Shown: positions 34,061 to 44,467, counted from the first letter of the stretch. The stretch is 64,000 nt of DNA from Chionoecetes opilio (GCA_016584305.1 JACEEZ010022558.1:46491-110490), one strand, 5' to 3'. A program made the numbers and translations. The notes: generated from the letters alone by a model not told the origin.

Positions 34061-36173
34061 AGAGGGTATTCACACGAAGAGTTTCGTCGGACTGTTTAGT
34101 CGAACCAAAACTTGTATTTGGTTGGAACTGTTCGTCGAAAACTGACAACACATCTAGCACACGTTGAGCCAAACGCTTCACCCAACCATAACAAACAAAG
34201 AGAAAAGCGATGACAGTGGAGGCGCGGAGATTGTTGTTAAGTTTTAAATTTAGGGGCATACTATAAGTAGCTACGGTGATGGAAAAGGAGGGATGGTGAA
34301 TTGTTAGAAGAGAACAGCGAAATATGAAGACGAGTTCACGTTGCTAAATGGGTTATAGTGGACGATGAAGGGCGCGGTCGAGCGCTACCGCCGTACCACT
34401 TAACAGATTTATTTTGTGCTTTAGTTAATGTGCAGTATATAATCAATTTCTGCATGACGTAACCTTTTAAAAATATAGTATATTGAAGAAATTAATAAGA
34501 GTTGTATAATAATGCATAGACAACCCCGACCTCCCTCCCACCCACCCCATCCCTTAGGAGGTTAGGTTAAGTTTCGTTATGTTAATATTCTCGTCAGGGG
34601 GTCGAAGGGGTCGGAACCCCTCCCGTTTAGAACCTGGCGGGGCGGGGCACCGTTGTTTTCGTATAATTCGTCACTTCCTGGTTTCTGAGGACACTGACTA
34701 TTATTTCCTGGTCAAGTTTTTTTGCGCGTTTTTGATGGAGATACATTGTATCAATGAAAAAAGGTGACCCTAGGATTTGGTGAGAAACAAAAACCTTTTT
34801 AACAGGTTTCCGGAAAATAAAAAATATATCTATCTGAAAAAGCACCAATTTCTGCCAGGAAATGTTAGGGTAGATGTTTACGCTAGAACGAGCTTCCCTA
34901 CACAATTGGGAGTGTGTTTCATGTTCACCTTAATGATTCTAAGAAATATTTTCTTTATGAACTTCCGTCGCAAATCACTACTTTCGGAGATATAAGCGTT
35001 TTTACTAGGAAAGGAGTGTATATGAGATATGAAAATTAAACTAACTCGCCACTTTAGATCGCTAATCTAACATAACTAACCTAGTTTCCTACGCTTTAAC
35101 CTCCTAACTTAAAGCCAAATCTGCACTTAAAAACAGTGTCCGCGCAAGGGAAAAACAGATCGAGGCGACGCAGGTCACAGAGGAAAGAAGAGGGTGGCGA
35201 CCGTAAACTCTTGTCTCGCCTCCCTATGACAATATGCCGGAATTGTATAATGCCATGAAACCACATGGATTATCCTCCAAAGTAATATTGCAGATGGAAG
35301 CTCATAGAGAAATGGTTTCCTAGAAGCCAATAAGCCTGAACACACAGGAAACCACACGCCAAATTGGTAGGGACTTTCGGTCCAAGTGTAAAATAATACC
35401 ATATGAGTCAGGTCTCAGAAAAGGACCGCGCAGTCTTTGTCCATTTTTACATGATCTCTGATATTACAGGTGGCCTTTTCTTCATAGGCCAGGCCTTTTG
35501 AACCGGCTGCTCCTGTAGAATTAAAAAACCCACACAAAAGGGAAACAGCAAGAAAACACAACTACATACAAGCCTGAAGTTTATTGTCTATTCGCAATAC
35601 CAGCACAATTCTTTCCAAAACTCTTTCACGTCTCAATCACCGCCCCTTGTCTCACCACACATGTTCCCAGCAGCATTAACATCCATTCTCTTCCTGTCCT
35701 TTCAACCACCTCATTCATTTCACATCCAATTTCAGTAAAAACCACACGCATAATTTCCATTCTACACGTTATTACTTCTCAGATCCTAGAATCTCATGAC
35801 TTTATAATTCACTAATAATCATTTTACCGCAAAATGTAAACCACAAACATCAAATCAACTTCATATTCTGAAAAATCTATCACAAATATAATATAGAAGG
35901 ATCTGTATTAATTTAATGTAACGTCTTATATGATGGTGTTCATTTCAATGCTTAAATAATGCTAACACTATTTCATAACTTACAGAAAAAGTATAGACGT
36001 ATTTTGGACCGCAGAGTATATTCGACGAAATGTGCAACATTTGTGTATAATTCCCAAAATATTCAATCGAACATGTTCGGCGAAATGACCCTCGAAGTTC
36101 GATCAAAAACAGTCAACCAAATGGCAAGTTCGACGAAAACAGTCCGACGAAACGCACCGTGTGATAGCCACTT
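34061..36173. mobile_element. Harbinger-like non-autonomous DNA transposon
   Basis: The left end 'agagggtattcacacg' is followed by 'gtttcgtcggactgtttagt'. The right end on the minus strand reads 'aagtggctatcacacg' followed by 'gtttcgtcggactgttttcg'. About 21 of the first 30 bases match, and identity is highest over 'gtttcgtcggactgttt'. Both ends are bordered by TTA (34058-34060 and 36174-36176), the size and sequence expected for PIF/Harbinger target-site duplications. Subterminal 'tcgacgaaa' motifs repeat at the right end. No transposase frame was found in the 2.1 kb interior. Confidence 0.55.
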
Positions 36174-36194
36174 TTAGACCCCTGATCAGGTGTG

Positions 36195-36475
36195 GGGTTG
36201 TTTGTTTGTTTGTGTATTTTGTTTGTTTAGAGAGATAATTCCCAGAGCCGTAGTGATCTACCCGTTGCAGTTAGTTAGTGTTGGGCCGAAGCCCACCCAC
36301 CCGGATCGATCGACGGGGGGTCACAAAACCCGGCTAACACCCGGTACCCATTCACTGCGCGTGGACAAGAGCTCGGGTTTTAAGAAAGACCAACCCATCT
36401 ATCTTCGCTCCCGCCCGGGGATCGAAAAACCGGGACTATCGGTTGTGAGCCGAGCGAGGTACGAAAATGCGAAAA
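36195..36475 (-). mobile_element. tRNA-derived SINE, copy 2
   Basis: Read on the minus strand from ~36475, a tRNA-like head ('gctcggctcacaaccgatag', B box 'ggtttttcgatcccc') leads into a body with 'gatgggttgg', 'aaacccgagctcttgtcc' and 'gtgaatgggtaccgggtg'. It ends in an AAAC-type tail ('aaacaaacaaac', plus-strand 'gtttgtttgtttg' at 36199-36211). Same family as 9427-9620. This copy is cleaner and defines the tail. Confidence 0.65.
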
Positions 36476-36497
36476 AATCTGAGCATGCTGTAAAGGC

Positions 36498-36600
36498 GAG
36501 GAGGATGTGTTTTAAATAAGGAAATAAATTAAACAGTGATCAATTTAGGGTTTGGTAGGACGCTAATGGACGCTAAGGACGCTAGTGACGCTATTTGAGA
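36498..36600. mobile_element. Left half of the 33.3 kb hairpin MITE
   Basis: 'aggaggatgtgttttaaata' and 'aaacagtgatcaattt' match the left arm at 33321-33380. A short run of 'gacgcta' units follows ('aatggacgctaaggacgcta'), and then the 30 bp minisatellite begins. The right arm is missing. Confidence 0.65.
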
Positions 36601-37965
36601 TCCGTAGCATAGCGTATGTTTTTGTGTTTATATATAGCCATAGCGTGTTGTTGGTGGGTTTATATTATAAGCATAGCGTGTGTTTTTGTGTCCATTATAG
36701 CCCAATTAGCGTGTGTTTTGTGTTATATTATAGGCATAGCGTGTTGTTTTTTGCGTTTATATTATAGCATAGCGTGTGTTGGTGTTTATATTTATAGATA
36801 GCGTATGTTTTGTGTTATATTATAGATAGCCGTGTGTTTTGGTGTTTCTCTATGGCATAGCATGTGTTTTGTGTTGATATATAGCCATAGCGTGTGTTTT
36901 GTGTTTATATTATAGCATTAGCGTTGTGTTTTTGTGTTTATATTATAGCATAGCATGTGTTTTTGTGTTATATTATAGCATAGCGTGTTTGTTTTGTGTT
37001 TATATATAGCATGCATGTGTTTTTGGTTTAGATTAGAGCATAGCATGTGTTTTTGTGTTATATTATAGCATAGCATGGTTTTGTGTTTATATTATAAGCA
37101 TAGCATGTGTTTTTTGTGTTTATATTATAGCATAGCGTGTTTTTTTGGTTTATATTATAGCATAGCATGGTTTTATTGTGTTTATATTATAGCATAAAGC
37201 GTGTTGTTTTTGTGTTTTCTATATAGCATAGCATGTGTTTTTTTTGTGTTTATATTAATTGAGCATAGCATGTGTTTTTGTATATTATAGCATAGTAATG
37301 TGTTGTTGTGTTTTATATTATAAATGCGTGTGTTTTTGTCTTTATATTATAGCATAGCGTGTGTTTTGTGTTTATATTATAGCATAGTTAACGTGGTTTT
37401 TTGTTTTATATTATAGATGAGCGCGTGTGTTTTGTGTTTTACTATTGATAGAATAGCGTGTGTTTTGTGTTTATATTATCAAGCATAGCATGTGTTTTGT
37501 TGTTGTGTGTAATTATAGGCATAGCATGGGTTTTTGTGTTTATTTATAGCATCGCGGTGTGTTTTTGTGTTAATATTATAAGCATAGCGTGTGTTTTGTG
37601 TATATTTATAGCATAGCGTGTGTTTTGTGTTTATATTATAGCATTAGCGTGTTGTTTTGTGTTTATATTAGAGCAATAGAATGTGTTTTTGTGTTTTATA
37701 TTATAGCATGCATGTGTTTTGTGTATATTATAGCCATTTAGCGTGTTGTTTTTGTGTTCATATTATCGCATAGCGTGTGTTTTTGTGTTCCTAATATAGC
37801 ATAGCGTGGTTTTTGTGTTTATAATTATAGCATAGCGTGGTTTTGGTTATAATATAGCATAGCGTGTGTTTTTGATGTTTATATTATAGCATGCGTGTGT
37901 TTTTGTGTTCAATATTAAGCTAGAGTTTGTTTTGTGTTCATATCATATCGTATATCTATATTTTC
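36601..37965. repeat. 30 bp minisatellite
   Basis: About 45 units of ~30 bp built from 'agcatagcgtgtg' plus 'ttttgtgtttatattat'. The main variation is gcgtgtg against gcatgtg and the length of T runs. It starts exactly where the truncated MITE ends. Confidence 0.95.
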
Positions 37966-38440
37966 CTTCACAGAATACCTATACCGCTCGATTTCAAAGG
38001 AAACAAATGCAAAGCTACACAAGCAAACACAATTATGACGTTACTACTAATGAATCAGAATCTATGTAGCCCATCATTAATCTAATTGTATCAACAAAGG
38101 GCTTTGTGGTTTACCTTTTGTTATGCCCTTGGCCAAGTCTTGTGATGTAAGCTAGCCAACATAAACAACATCATTCCACCACTAGCATCATCCACTAGTT
38201 CACTCAGAACAAATTACGCTCCTTCACAAGCAAGAATAATTCCAAGGCACCAACGACTTCTACATCCCAACGTTACCATAATTCATCATCATCATCTCAT
38301 CATAATCATCAACATCAATGCGAGACGAAGGCAACAAAACGTTTTAATGCACCGTCCTCCCGCAGTGGGTCATCGCAGCCAATTAGAAGCAACGGTATGG
38401 CGAGGCGATAAACCTGACGGAGGCGACGAGAGAGAAAGTC
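37966..38440. other. No recognised gene
   Basis: Ordinary composition with a short ATC trinucleotide run at 38285-38320. Confidence 0.4.
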
Positions 38441-38735
38441 CGCTGAGGAGGAGGAGGAGGAGGAAGAGGAGATTAAGATAAGATTTTAATCCTATCTAGG
38501 ACCACTTGCAAGTACCAACTACAGGTTATTGACTATACAAAGCGCCGCAAACGTCAGCACGAACTAGGCGGACTCGAAACCGCTGACGAATGCACAGGAC
38601 GCTGGGGGGCACATTGCGAGTCACGTCTCTACCAACTTGCCCCACCTGACGGGCAGGAGGAAGAGGAGGAGGAGAGAGGAGGAGGAGGAGGAGGAGGAGG
38701 AGGTGGAGGAGGAGGAGGAGGAGGAGGAGGGTCTC
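38441..38735. repeat. Two (GGA)n tracts and intervening DNA
   Basis: GGA runs at 38446-38471 and 38650-38733, separated by ~180 bp of ordinary DNA without recognised content. Confidence 0.85.
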
Positions 38736-38779
38736 ATGCTCCCTTAACAGTATCCTGAGAGCGACCATGCGGGTGTAAT

Positions 38780-38915
38780 AAAGGGTTGTGTGCGTCGTGC
38801 GTGTGCGGTGCGTTGTGCGTGTGGTGTGTCGTGAGCGGGGCGTGTGCGTTGTGGTGTGTCTGTGTGGTGCGTGTGCGTGTGCGTGTGCGTGGCGTGTGCT
38901 GTGCGCGTGTGTTAC
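38780..38915. repeat. (GTGC)n / (GT)n microsatellite
   Basis: GTGTGC-type repeats over ~135 bp. Confidence 0.9.
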
Positions 38916-38957
38916 CTCGACCAGACTAAATTCACCCTAGGCCCATCTGACATGCTG

Positions 38958-38965
38958 GAGGAGAG

Positions 38966-39022
<57 letters not shown>

Positions 39023-39055
39023 CGAGAGAGAGTTGGAGAGGCCGGTCCGAGAGAG

Positions 39056-39091
<36 letters not shown>

Positions 39092-39098
39092 AAGAGAG
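38958..39098. repeat. (GA)n microsatellite
   Basis: AG runs with small interruptions. Confidence 0.95.
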
Positions 39099-39465
39099 AT
39101 CTGTGGGTTAGTAATTGGAATGCTCTGAAAGGTTTAAATGTAAAAGTGCCCCCAAAAAGAGAAATAATCAAAGAGGAATTGGTAATAAGTGAGCGATAAA
39201 TCTAAACGAAATCGCAAAAAATCAGGACAATGAAAAACAAACAAAAATGCTCTAAAAAAGCTGAAAACACCACAGAAAAAACGAAATGACCAAAGAGGAA
39301 ACAAATAATAGAGTTAACGAAAAAAAAGCAATGTGACAGGCCCGGTAACACACAGAGCGAGAGATAAGGACCATAATCTAGATAATTCATACATATCTAC
39401 AAATCACATAATTTATCAGCATATCCAAAGATATTGTGATAACTAGGGAAATGGGGAAGTGGGTA
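39099..39465. repeat. Dispersed repeat family R2, copy 1, and flank
   Basis: 'tggaatgctctgaaaggttt' at 39115-39134 matches 'tggaatgttctgaaaggttt' at 45171-45190. A nearby block 'aatcaaagaggaattggtaa' resembles 'aatcaaagagaaactggtaa' at 45434. Probably a diverged non-coding repeat shared by the two sites. Confidence 0.4.
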
Positions 39466-39469
39466 TAGA

Positions 39470-40845
39470 TAAAAATGAAGAAATGTTAAATCGCCAATCG
39501 TCAGGAACCGTCAGGACTTGCAACAATTACCGCGGTATACACTACTCACGTACCAGGCAGGGTGTTTGCCCATCTATTGCTGAAACGGATTCGCAGCTAT
39601 TGGTGAAGCATCAGAGACCTCAGCAGTCTGGGTTCACCGCCTGGTAAGTCAACAAGGACCGTATCCTAGCGTTCGTGGTCAGGGGGAACGCCGACATGAG
39701 TGTCGATAGGGGATGCTTAGCATCCTATGTTGATCGAGAAGGCGTTGACTCAGTGCAGCGTGAGTCCCTCTGGGACTTCTGCGGACTTCGAGGGATTCCT
39801 GTCAAGGACTATGGTTTGATAAACTGGTCTGTATTCTGGACTGAGAGTGCTGTGAATTGGGCAGGGTATCAGTTCTTTCCTGTGAATACAGGAGTGAGGC
39901 AGGGGTGCGTACTTGCCCCATCACTTTTCAACGCTTGTATCGGGACTGGTATTGGACAAAGGTTGTAGATCAAAGTGATTTTTTTTTTTTTTTTTTTTGG
40001 GAAGCATCCGTCGTGCAAACACCAAGATCCTGATCTTGTTTTGCGATGATGCAATAATCCTTTTCCGAGTCACTGGAGGTCATGGTGATGGCTCTTGAGG
40101 GCGCTGCACGAGGAGGCAAAGCCTTTGGGACTTGAGGTCCTCCTGGCTCAAGACCAAGGTCCAGGTGTTTGGAGGCTTACTAGACTGAAGCAGTTACAGT
40201 CTTGTTCATGCGTGTCTGTGGCGAGGACATGGATCGTGGAAAGTTTTAATACTTGGTAGCGCAGTCCATAATGACGGGTGGGGTACGTCAAGAAGTCTTA
40301 CGGCGGATTGCATAGCCCAACGATGTTTGGACTCGCCTCGCAGAGTATTTGCGTTAGTCTGTACCCTGTGCAGGAGGACAAAAGATCCGGATCTTCAAGT
40401 CGCTTTGATCCCTGTCTTACTGTGAGAATGGACACTAAATAGTGCTTGAAGAGGACGATCAAGCTTGGTAAATAAGTGTCTTCGCAGAATCATGGGGTAT
40501 CGCTGGGATGATACGTGTCAAATCAGCGATGCACCGTGAGACTGAATCGAGGCCTATTACCTGCATAGTACGTAGCGCCAAAAACTCCGGCTAATTATGG
40601 CATGTGGGCACGCTACCCTGAACCGAACCTTCCCACGGGTTGGATCTGTAAGAGACATCTGGCGTGGCGGCGGCCAAGGGGGCCACAAGGCTCGTGGACT
40701 GGGCAAGTGATGTTTCTTGTCGAGAGCTGCTTGGTATGGGAAGGAGATGCATGGGAATCGCGCGTATGACCCCCGCGAGTGCGTCGTAGGGGGGCGAGGC
40801 GACGCGCCCCTCGGGTTATGTCCCCAATGATTGAATTGATTATTG
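39470..40845 (+). pseudogene. RTE-like LINE reverse transcriptase, degenerate
   Basis: Blocks of a LINE RT occur in order across changing frames: CNNYRGIHYS, HQRPQQSGFTA, SYVDREGVDSVQRESLW, CGLRGIPVKDYGLI, PVNTGVRQGCVLAPSLFN, NTKILILFCDDAIIL, RRTKDPDLQVALIPVLL and LRRIMGYRWDD. The last codons near 40828-40842 (YVPND) precede the end. The FADD box reads FCDD. A T run at 39979-39998 interrupts the ORF just before it. RTE-type assignment is from memory of the motif style and is less certain than the RT call. Many frameshifts: a dead copy. Confidence 0.7.
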
Positions 40846-40861
40846 CAAAAAACATTAGAGA

Positions 40862-42145
40862 GCACTAGATAAACATAGTTTGATCAATGATTCACAACAT
40901 GGATTCACCAAGGGTAGATCATGTCTCACCAATTTCATGAGTTTTTATAGGAAAGTTTATGAGACGGCAGATAATGATAGGATTTATGATATAATATATC
41001 TGGACTTTGGTAAGGCATTTGACACAGTACACACACGAGCGACTCTTAAATCAGGTTTTAAAGCTCAAGGAATAGATGGGAAGGTTCTTCATTGGATCAG
41101 AGCTTGGCGAAGTAATTAGACAACAAAAGGTTACAATATGGTTCTAAATCTGAATGGGGGACTGGTGACAAGTTGGAGTTCACAAGGGTCTGTTTGGGCC
41201 ATTTACTATTTTTGGATCTACATCAACGAATGGGATTAGTGTGATTAGCAGTGCTATAAGCAAAGTTGGCTGATGCTACTAAGGTAGGTAAGAATATGGA
41301 TCACAGTCTGAGTAAACATATTGCAGGGAGATTTAGATAAACTTAACGAGGTGGGCAGTAGATGGGCAGATGGAATTTAATATTGATAAGTGCAGCGTTA
41401 GAATGTTGGTAGAAAAAACCCTGGTAATAGATACACCATAAGCAATGTATCCCGCTAATAAGATAAGGAAGGTGAAAAGATCTTGGACGTGAGGTGAGCC
41501 CAGACCGCCGATCTAGGAAACAATGTTATTGAGCCAGAAAAGAGCTAATAGAGTATAGATTATTACCAGAAGTGTTTCAAGTAGAAGTGCGGAAGTTATT
41601 CTAAAGCTTATCTGGCTCTGATCAGGCATCACTAGACTATGCGGTTCAGTTTGGTCTCCATATTAACAGGAGGATATAGCCTTGTTAGAAACAGTGCGAG
41701 AGGATGACCAAAATGATTACAAGGGATGCGTAACTTAGTTATGAGAAGATGATTGAAGTTATTAAAAAATTACAGTCACTCGAGAGACGCAGAGTATGGG
41801 GCGATCTGATAGAAGTTTTTAAGTGGATAAAGGATTAATAAGGAGGAGGGTAGGGAAAAGTTGTTACGGCTTTAACCAGGGTAGAAACAAGAGTAACGGA
41901 TCACGCTGAAAAAGCGTAGATTAGAAAGGAAATAGGGAAAACACTGAGTTCACAAATAGGGTGGTGAATGAGTGGATATGGTTCAGTAGACAGGTAGTTA
42001 GTGCTGAGCACATTGGAGCTTTAATGAGGGGCTGATAGGTTCCATTGGATGGGGATGAAAGGTCGATGCAGGTAGTGTAGGTGACAGGAACTACCAGTGT
42101 AGGGCCTCGCGGCCTCTTGTAGATTCCTTATTTTCTTATGTGTTT
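40862..42145 (+). pseudogene. CR1-like LINE, 5'-truncated, degenerate
   Basis: Begins inside the RT with INDSQHGFTKGRSCLTNFMS, then IYDIIYLDFGKAFDTVH and ALKAQGIDGKVLHWI-type blocks up to 41118. After that, the frame is broken repeatedly: YINEWD, QGDLDKLNEVGSRWADG, GEKILDV, RRLERK. The 3' terminus 'caggaactaccagtgtag' followed by 'ggcctcttgtagattcc' matches that at 23.2 kb. It starts 17 bp after the RTE-like fragment ends, so the two insertions abut. Confidence 0.75.
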
Positions 42146-42239
42146 CTTAGTTCTTATAACGAGACAACAGAAACATCTCATCCAGGGCGACCCAGCGGAG
42201 CGCGGCGAGACCGTGAGGCCGTTGTGCTTCACTCAGAGG

Positions 42240-42510
42240 CACAACAAAACCACGAGATATTGAACACTTTTTATACAATAATAAGTAAGAAAACAAGAAA
42301 ATAAGGAAGCCTACAAGAGTCCGTGAGGACATCACGAGGTATTCCTGTTACTTAAGATACCTACATCACCTCTATGCCCCCATCCAATGAACTGTATCCA
42401 GACCCTTTAAAGAACCCCTATAGGACTCCGCATGACCACATGACGACTGAGTTCCATTCCAATAATTCACCAACCGATTGTGAAAACATTTCTCCTATTT
42501 CGGAAAATGC
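42240..42510 (-). mobile_element. CR1-like LINE 3' end, opposite strand
   Basis: The minus strand from 42510 reads 'ttggtgaattattggaatgg', 'tcattggatgggggcataga', 'aacaggaatacctcgtgatg' and 'ctcttgtaggcttccttatt', parallel to the 3' end of the plus-strand copy at 41960-42140. The two copies therefore lie tail to tail with ~100 bp between them. Confidence 0.65.
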
Positions 42511-42782
42511 CCAGGGTTTACAATATGGAAATAAATAATTTTCTGAAATTACAGCAGCCATATAATGAAAATATAAATAAAAAAATAGGAAACAAATTAT
42601 TCAACTTTAAAAACCCACAAGAAATAGAATTTACCAGAGATGTCTTGTTCACCTTTTGAAGGAAGAGAGGAAATAGGTTAAAAGAACTTAACATATAGTA
42701 GTAACTCCACAATCAACAAAAGCAGCAAAAGGAATAAGGTCGCAGTAAACCAAAGGAGGGGTGCCGTTGATAAGGCATTGCT
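42511..42782. other. No recognised feature
   Basis: AT-rich DNA upstream on the LINE's minus-strand side. It could be a diverged continuation of that LINE but has no readable frame. Confidence 0.35.
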
Positions 42783-43075
42783 TGATTTGATTTAATGCCT
42801 AAAAAGGTGAATGTGCCATACATCAGAGGTCATATGGCACTATGGCAAAGCATATAAAGGGAAGGGGTTAAGGAATAATAGTGAAACGATGAGGGAAGGG
42901 GAAAGAACGGAATGTTACAGCAGGATGGTTAGATCAGATGTAGGATGTGGATTTGTTGGAGGAAGGAGGTTAGATTTTCCAGGGAGAAGGAGGGGGATTC
43001 CAGGAGAATGTCCGCAAGACAGGGAGGTCGGGAAAGTGAGGACAAATGAGAGAAGGAACTGGAACGGGCAAGAGC
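42783..43075. repeat. ~295 bp direct repeat, left copy
   Basis: Closely matches 44522-44817 throughout. Shared blocks include 'gagggaaggggaaagaa', 'ggaatgttacagcaggatgg', 'ggatttgttggaggaaggag' and 'tccgcaagacagggaggtcg'. The two copies bracket the Penelope-like element and a TA tract. Confidence 0.9.
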
Positions 43076-43256
43076 TTAACATAGTGTGTGTCTAATATGG
43101 GTTCGGGTTCGTTCGACTCTGGGTTGAACTTTTTATCTAAGAACTTTGAGATGGTTGCTTAGTTCTTAGTTCTTAGATAAAAAGTTCTTAGATAAAAAGT
43201 TCAACCCAGAGTCGAACGAACCCGAACCCATATTAGACACACACTATGTTAAGCTC
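43072..43256. repeat. Perfect 74 bp inverted repeat at the Penelope 5' end
   Basis: The arm 43072-43145 (starting 'gagcttaacatagtgtgtgt') is the exact reverse complement of 43183-43256, with a 37 bp spacer that repeats 'gttcttagataaa'. The right arm is coding sequence of the Penelope-like ORF. The left arm is therefore an inverted copy of the element's own 5' part. Confidence 0.95.
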
Positions 43257-43733
43257 CCGTTTTACGGCCATCTCAGTTACACCATTCGAAAAAAACTCAA
43301 TGATCTACTTAAGTTACACCTTCCTAACTCAAAATTTAAATTTATTTTTACTAATTCATTTACCTTAAGAACTCATTTCAAATATAAAGACTCTATACCT
43401 AAAGCCCTTATTTCTAACATAATTTACGAATTCAAATGTTCTAGTTGTAACGCTAGATACGTCGGCGAGACGACAAGGAATCTAACCCTTAGGCTTTCTG
43501 AGCATAAAGGTGTTTCTGCACGTACTGGTCGACCCATTTCTTCACCTTCGCAATCTGCAATCCGCTCACACTCACATGATTTAGATCACCCTTTTTCTAT
43601 GAATGACTTTAGTATCCTATCCAAGGCACACTACCCTAGTGACACTAAATTATTAGAATCCATACACATCAAGCATCTGTCCCCTGATCTTAATAACCAA
43701 GTCACTTCACACCAACTACATATACTCAAATGA
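43200..43733 (+). CDS. Penelope-like element: linker and GIY-YIG endonuclease domain
   Basis: An uninterrupted 177-codon frame runs to a TGA at 43731-43733. It has no early ATG because the element is 5'-truncated and the RT is missing. Key blocks are YVKLPFYGHLSYTIRKKLND, the Cys pair in YEFKCSSCNARYVGETTRNL, then LRLSEHKGVSARTG, IRSHSHDLDHPFS, LLESIHIKHLSPDLNN and a closing HQLHIL. These match the order of the Penelope endonuclease: the YVG (YIG-type) box, the Arg, the catalytic Glu in LLES and the Asn in DLNN. The Cys and His pairs fit the zinc-finger insertion seen in these elements. The whole domain is intact, so the insertion appears young. Confidence 0.85.
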   Translation, partial: FNPESNEPEPILDTHYVKLPFYGHLSYTIRKKLNDLLKLHLPNSKFKFIFTNSFTLRTHFKYKDSIPKALISNIIYEFKCSSCNARYVGETTRNLTLRLSEHKGVSARTGRPISSPSQSAIRSHSHDLDHPFSMNDFSILSKAHYPSDTKLLESIHIKHLSPDLNNQVTSHQLHILK

Positions 43734-44095
43734 CTATCACTGTTTCGATTGCCCGACCCTCGGTTCGATCGCCCCACACAAGCTGAAATGTTACCCACGA
43801 AACTAGTGTTCATTCAGTCCTCTACCAACTCAGACAGCATACACACCAAGGTCCGTTAAGTACAAATTATATTTTATTTATTAGTTAGTAATTTTAGATA
43901 ATATAGGAATACTTTATTGTTTCTTAAGAAATAATTTTTTAGATGTTCGCTTTTTAGCATTGCAATATATTACATTTTTAACTATTTTTAGCCTGATGAT
44001 GCCAAGTGCCTTTGGCGAAACGTTGCGCATAAACAACCCCAAGTATGACGAGTGTCTTTGTCACCCTGAAATATCATGATGTACTACCAACTAAG
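43734..44095 (+). mobile_element. Penelope-like element 3' untranslated / pseudo-LTR region
   Basis: About 360 bp of AT-rich sequence between the stop codon and the TA tract. It contains the hammerhead-like core at 43993-44020. In Penelope-like elements the hammerhead motifs sit in the terminal repeats, so this position fits. The exact 3' end is not defined. Confidence 0.6.
43993..44020 (+). ncRNA. Hammerhead ribozyme-like core
   Basis: CTGATGA (43993-43999) and GAAA (44017-44020) enclose GCCAA (44001-44005), a 6-base loop and TTGGC (44012-44016), which form a perfect 5 bp stem II. This is the invariant half of a hammerhead. The sequence after GAAA, 'cgttgcgcataaac', could form only an imperfect short stem III with the cleavage triplet ATA, and stem I pairing is not obvious. 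It may be a minimal, diverged or inactive ribozyme. Hammerheads in Penelope-like elements are an established observation. Confidence 0.6.
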
Positions 44096-44099
44096 AAAA

Positions 44100-44138
44100 T
44101 CAACTATATATAATATATATATATATATATTATATATA

Positions 44139-44192
<54 letters not shown>

Positions 44193-44285
44193 ATATTATA
44201 TAATATATATTAAATTATAATATATATTATATATATTATATATATATAAAAGAAATAAATTTATATTATATATATATTTTATGGT
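44100..44285. repeat. (TA)n-rich tract
   Basis: About 180 bp of TATATA with short interruptions, just downstream of the Penelope-like element. Confidence 0.95.
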
Positions 44286-44329
44286 ATTTAGCATACTTTA
44301 CGTTATGATTTATGCGTGTATTCACCTTA

Positions 44330-44430
44330 CTACAGACGTAGTACATACACCTTCACCCCCCTCTACAGGACGTAAAACATACACCTTCACCCCCCTCTAC
44401 AGGACGTAGTACATGCACCTTCACGAGAGC
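44330..44430. repeat. ~37 bp tandem repeat, about 2.5 units
   Basis: 'accttcacccccctctacag' followed by 'gacgtaaaacatac' or 'gacgtagtacatgc' repeats from 44333 to 44425. Confidence 0.85.
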
Positions 44431-44467
44431 ATTTCTCGGTGAACAAAAATTTAAATTTAAATTGCTA

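Noticed and set aside
34002..34259. 85-codon minus-strand frame at the left end of the Harbinger-like element, considered as transposase
   Set aside because: It runs across the element border and its inverted terminus and shows no DDE or DNA-binding motif.
36601..37965. Regular ~30 bp repeats considered as a CRISPR array
   Set aside because: Units are contiguous and without unique spacers, in a eukaryotic context. It is a minisatellite.
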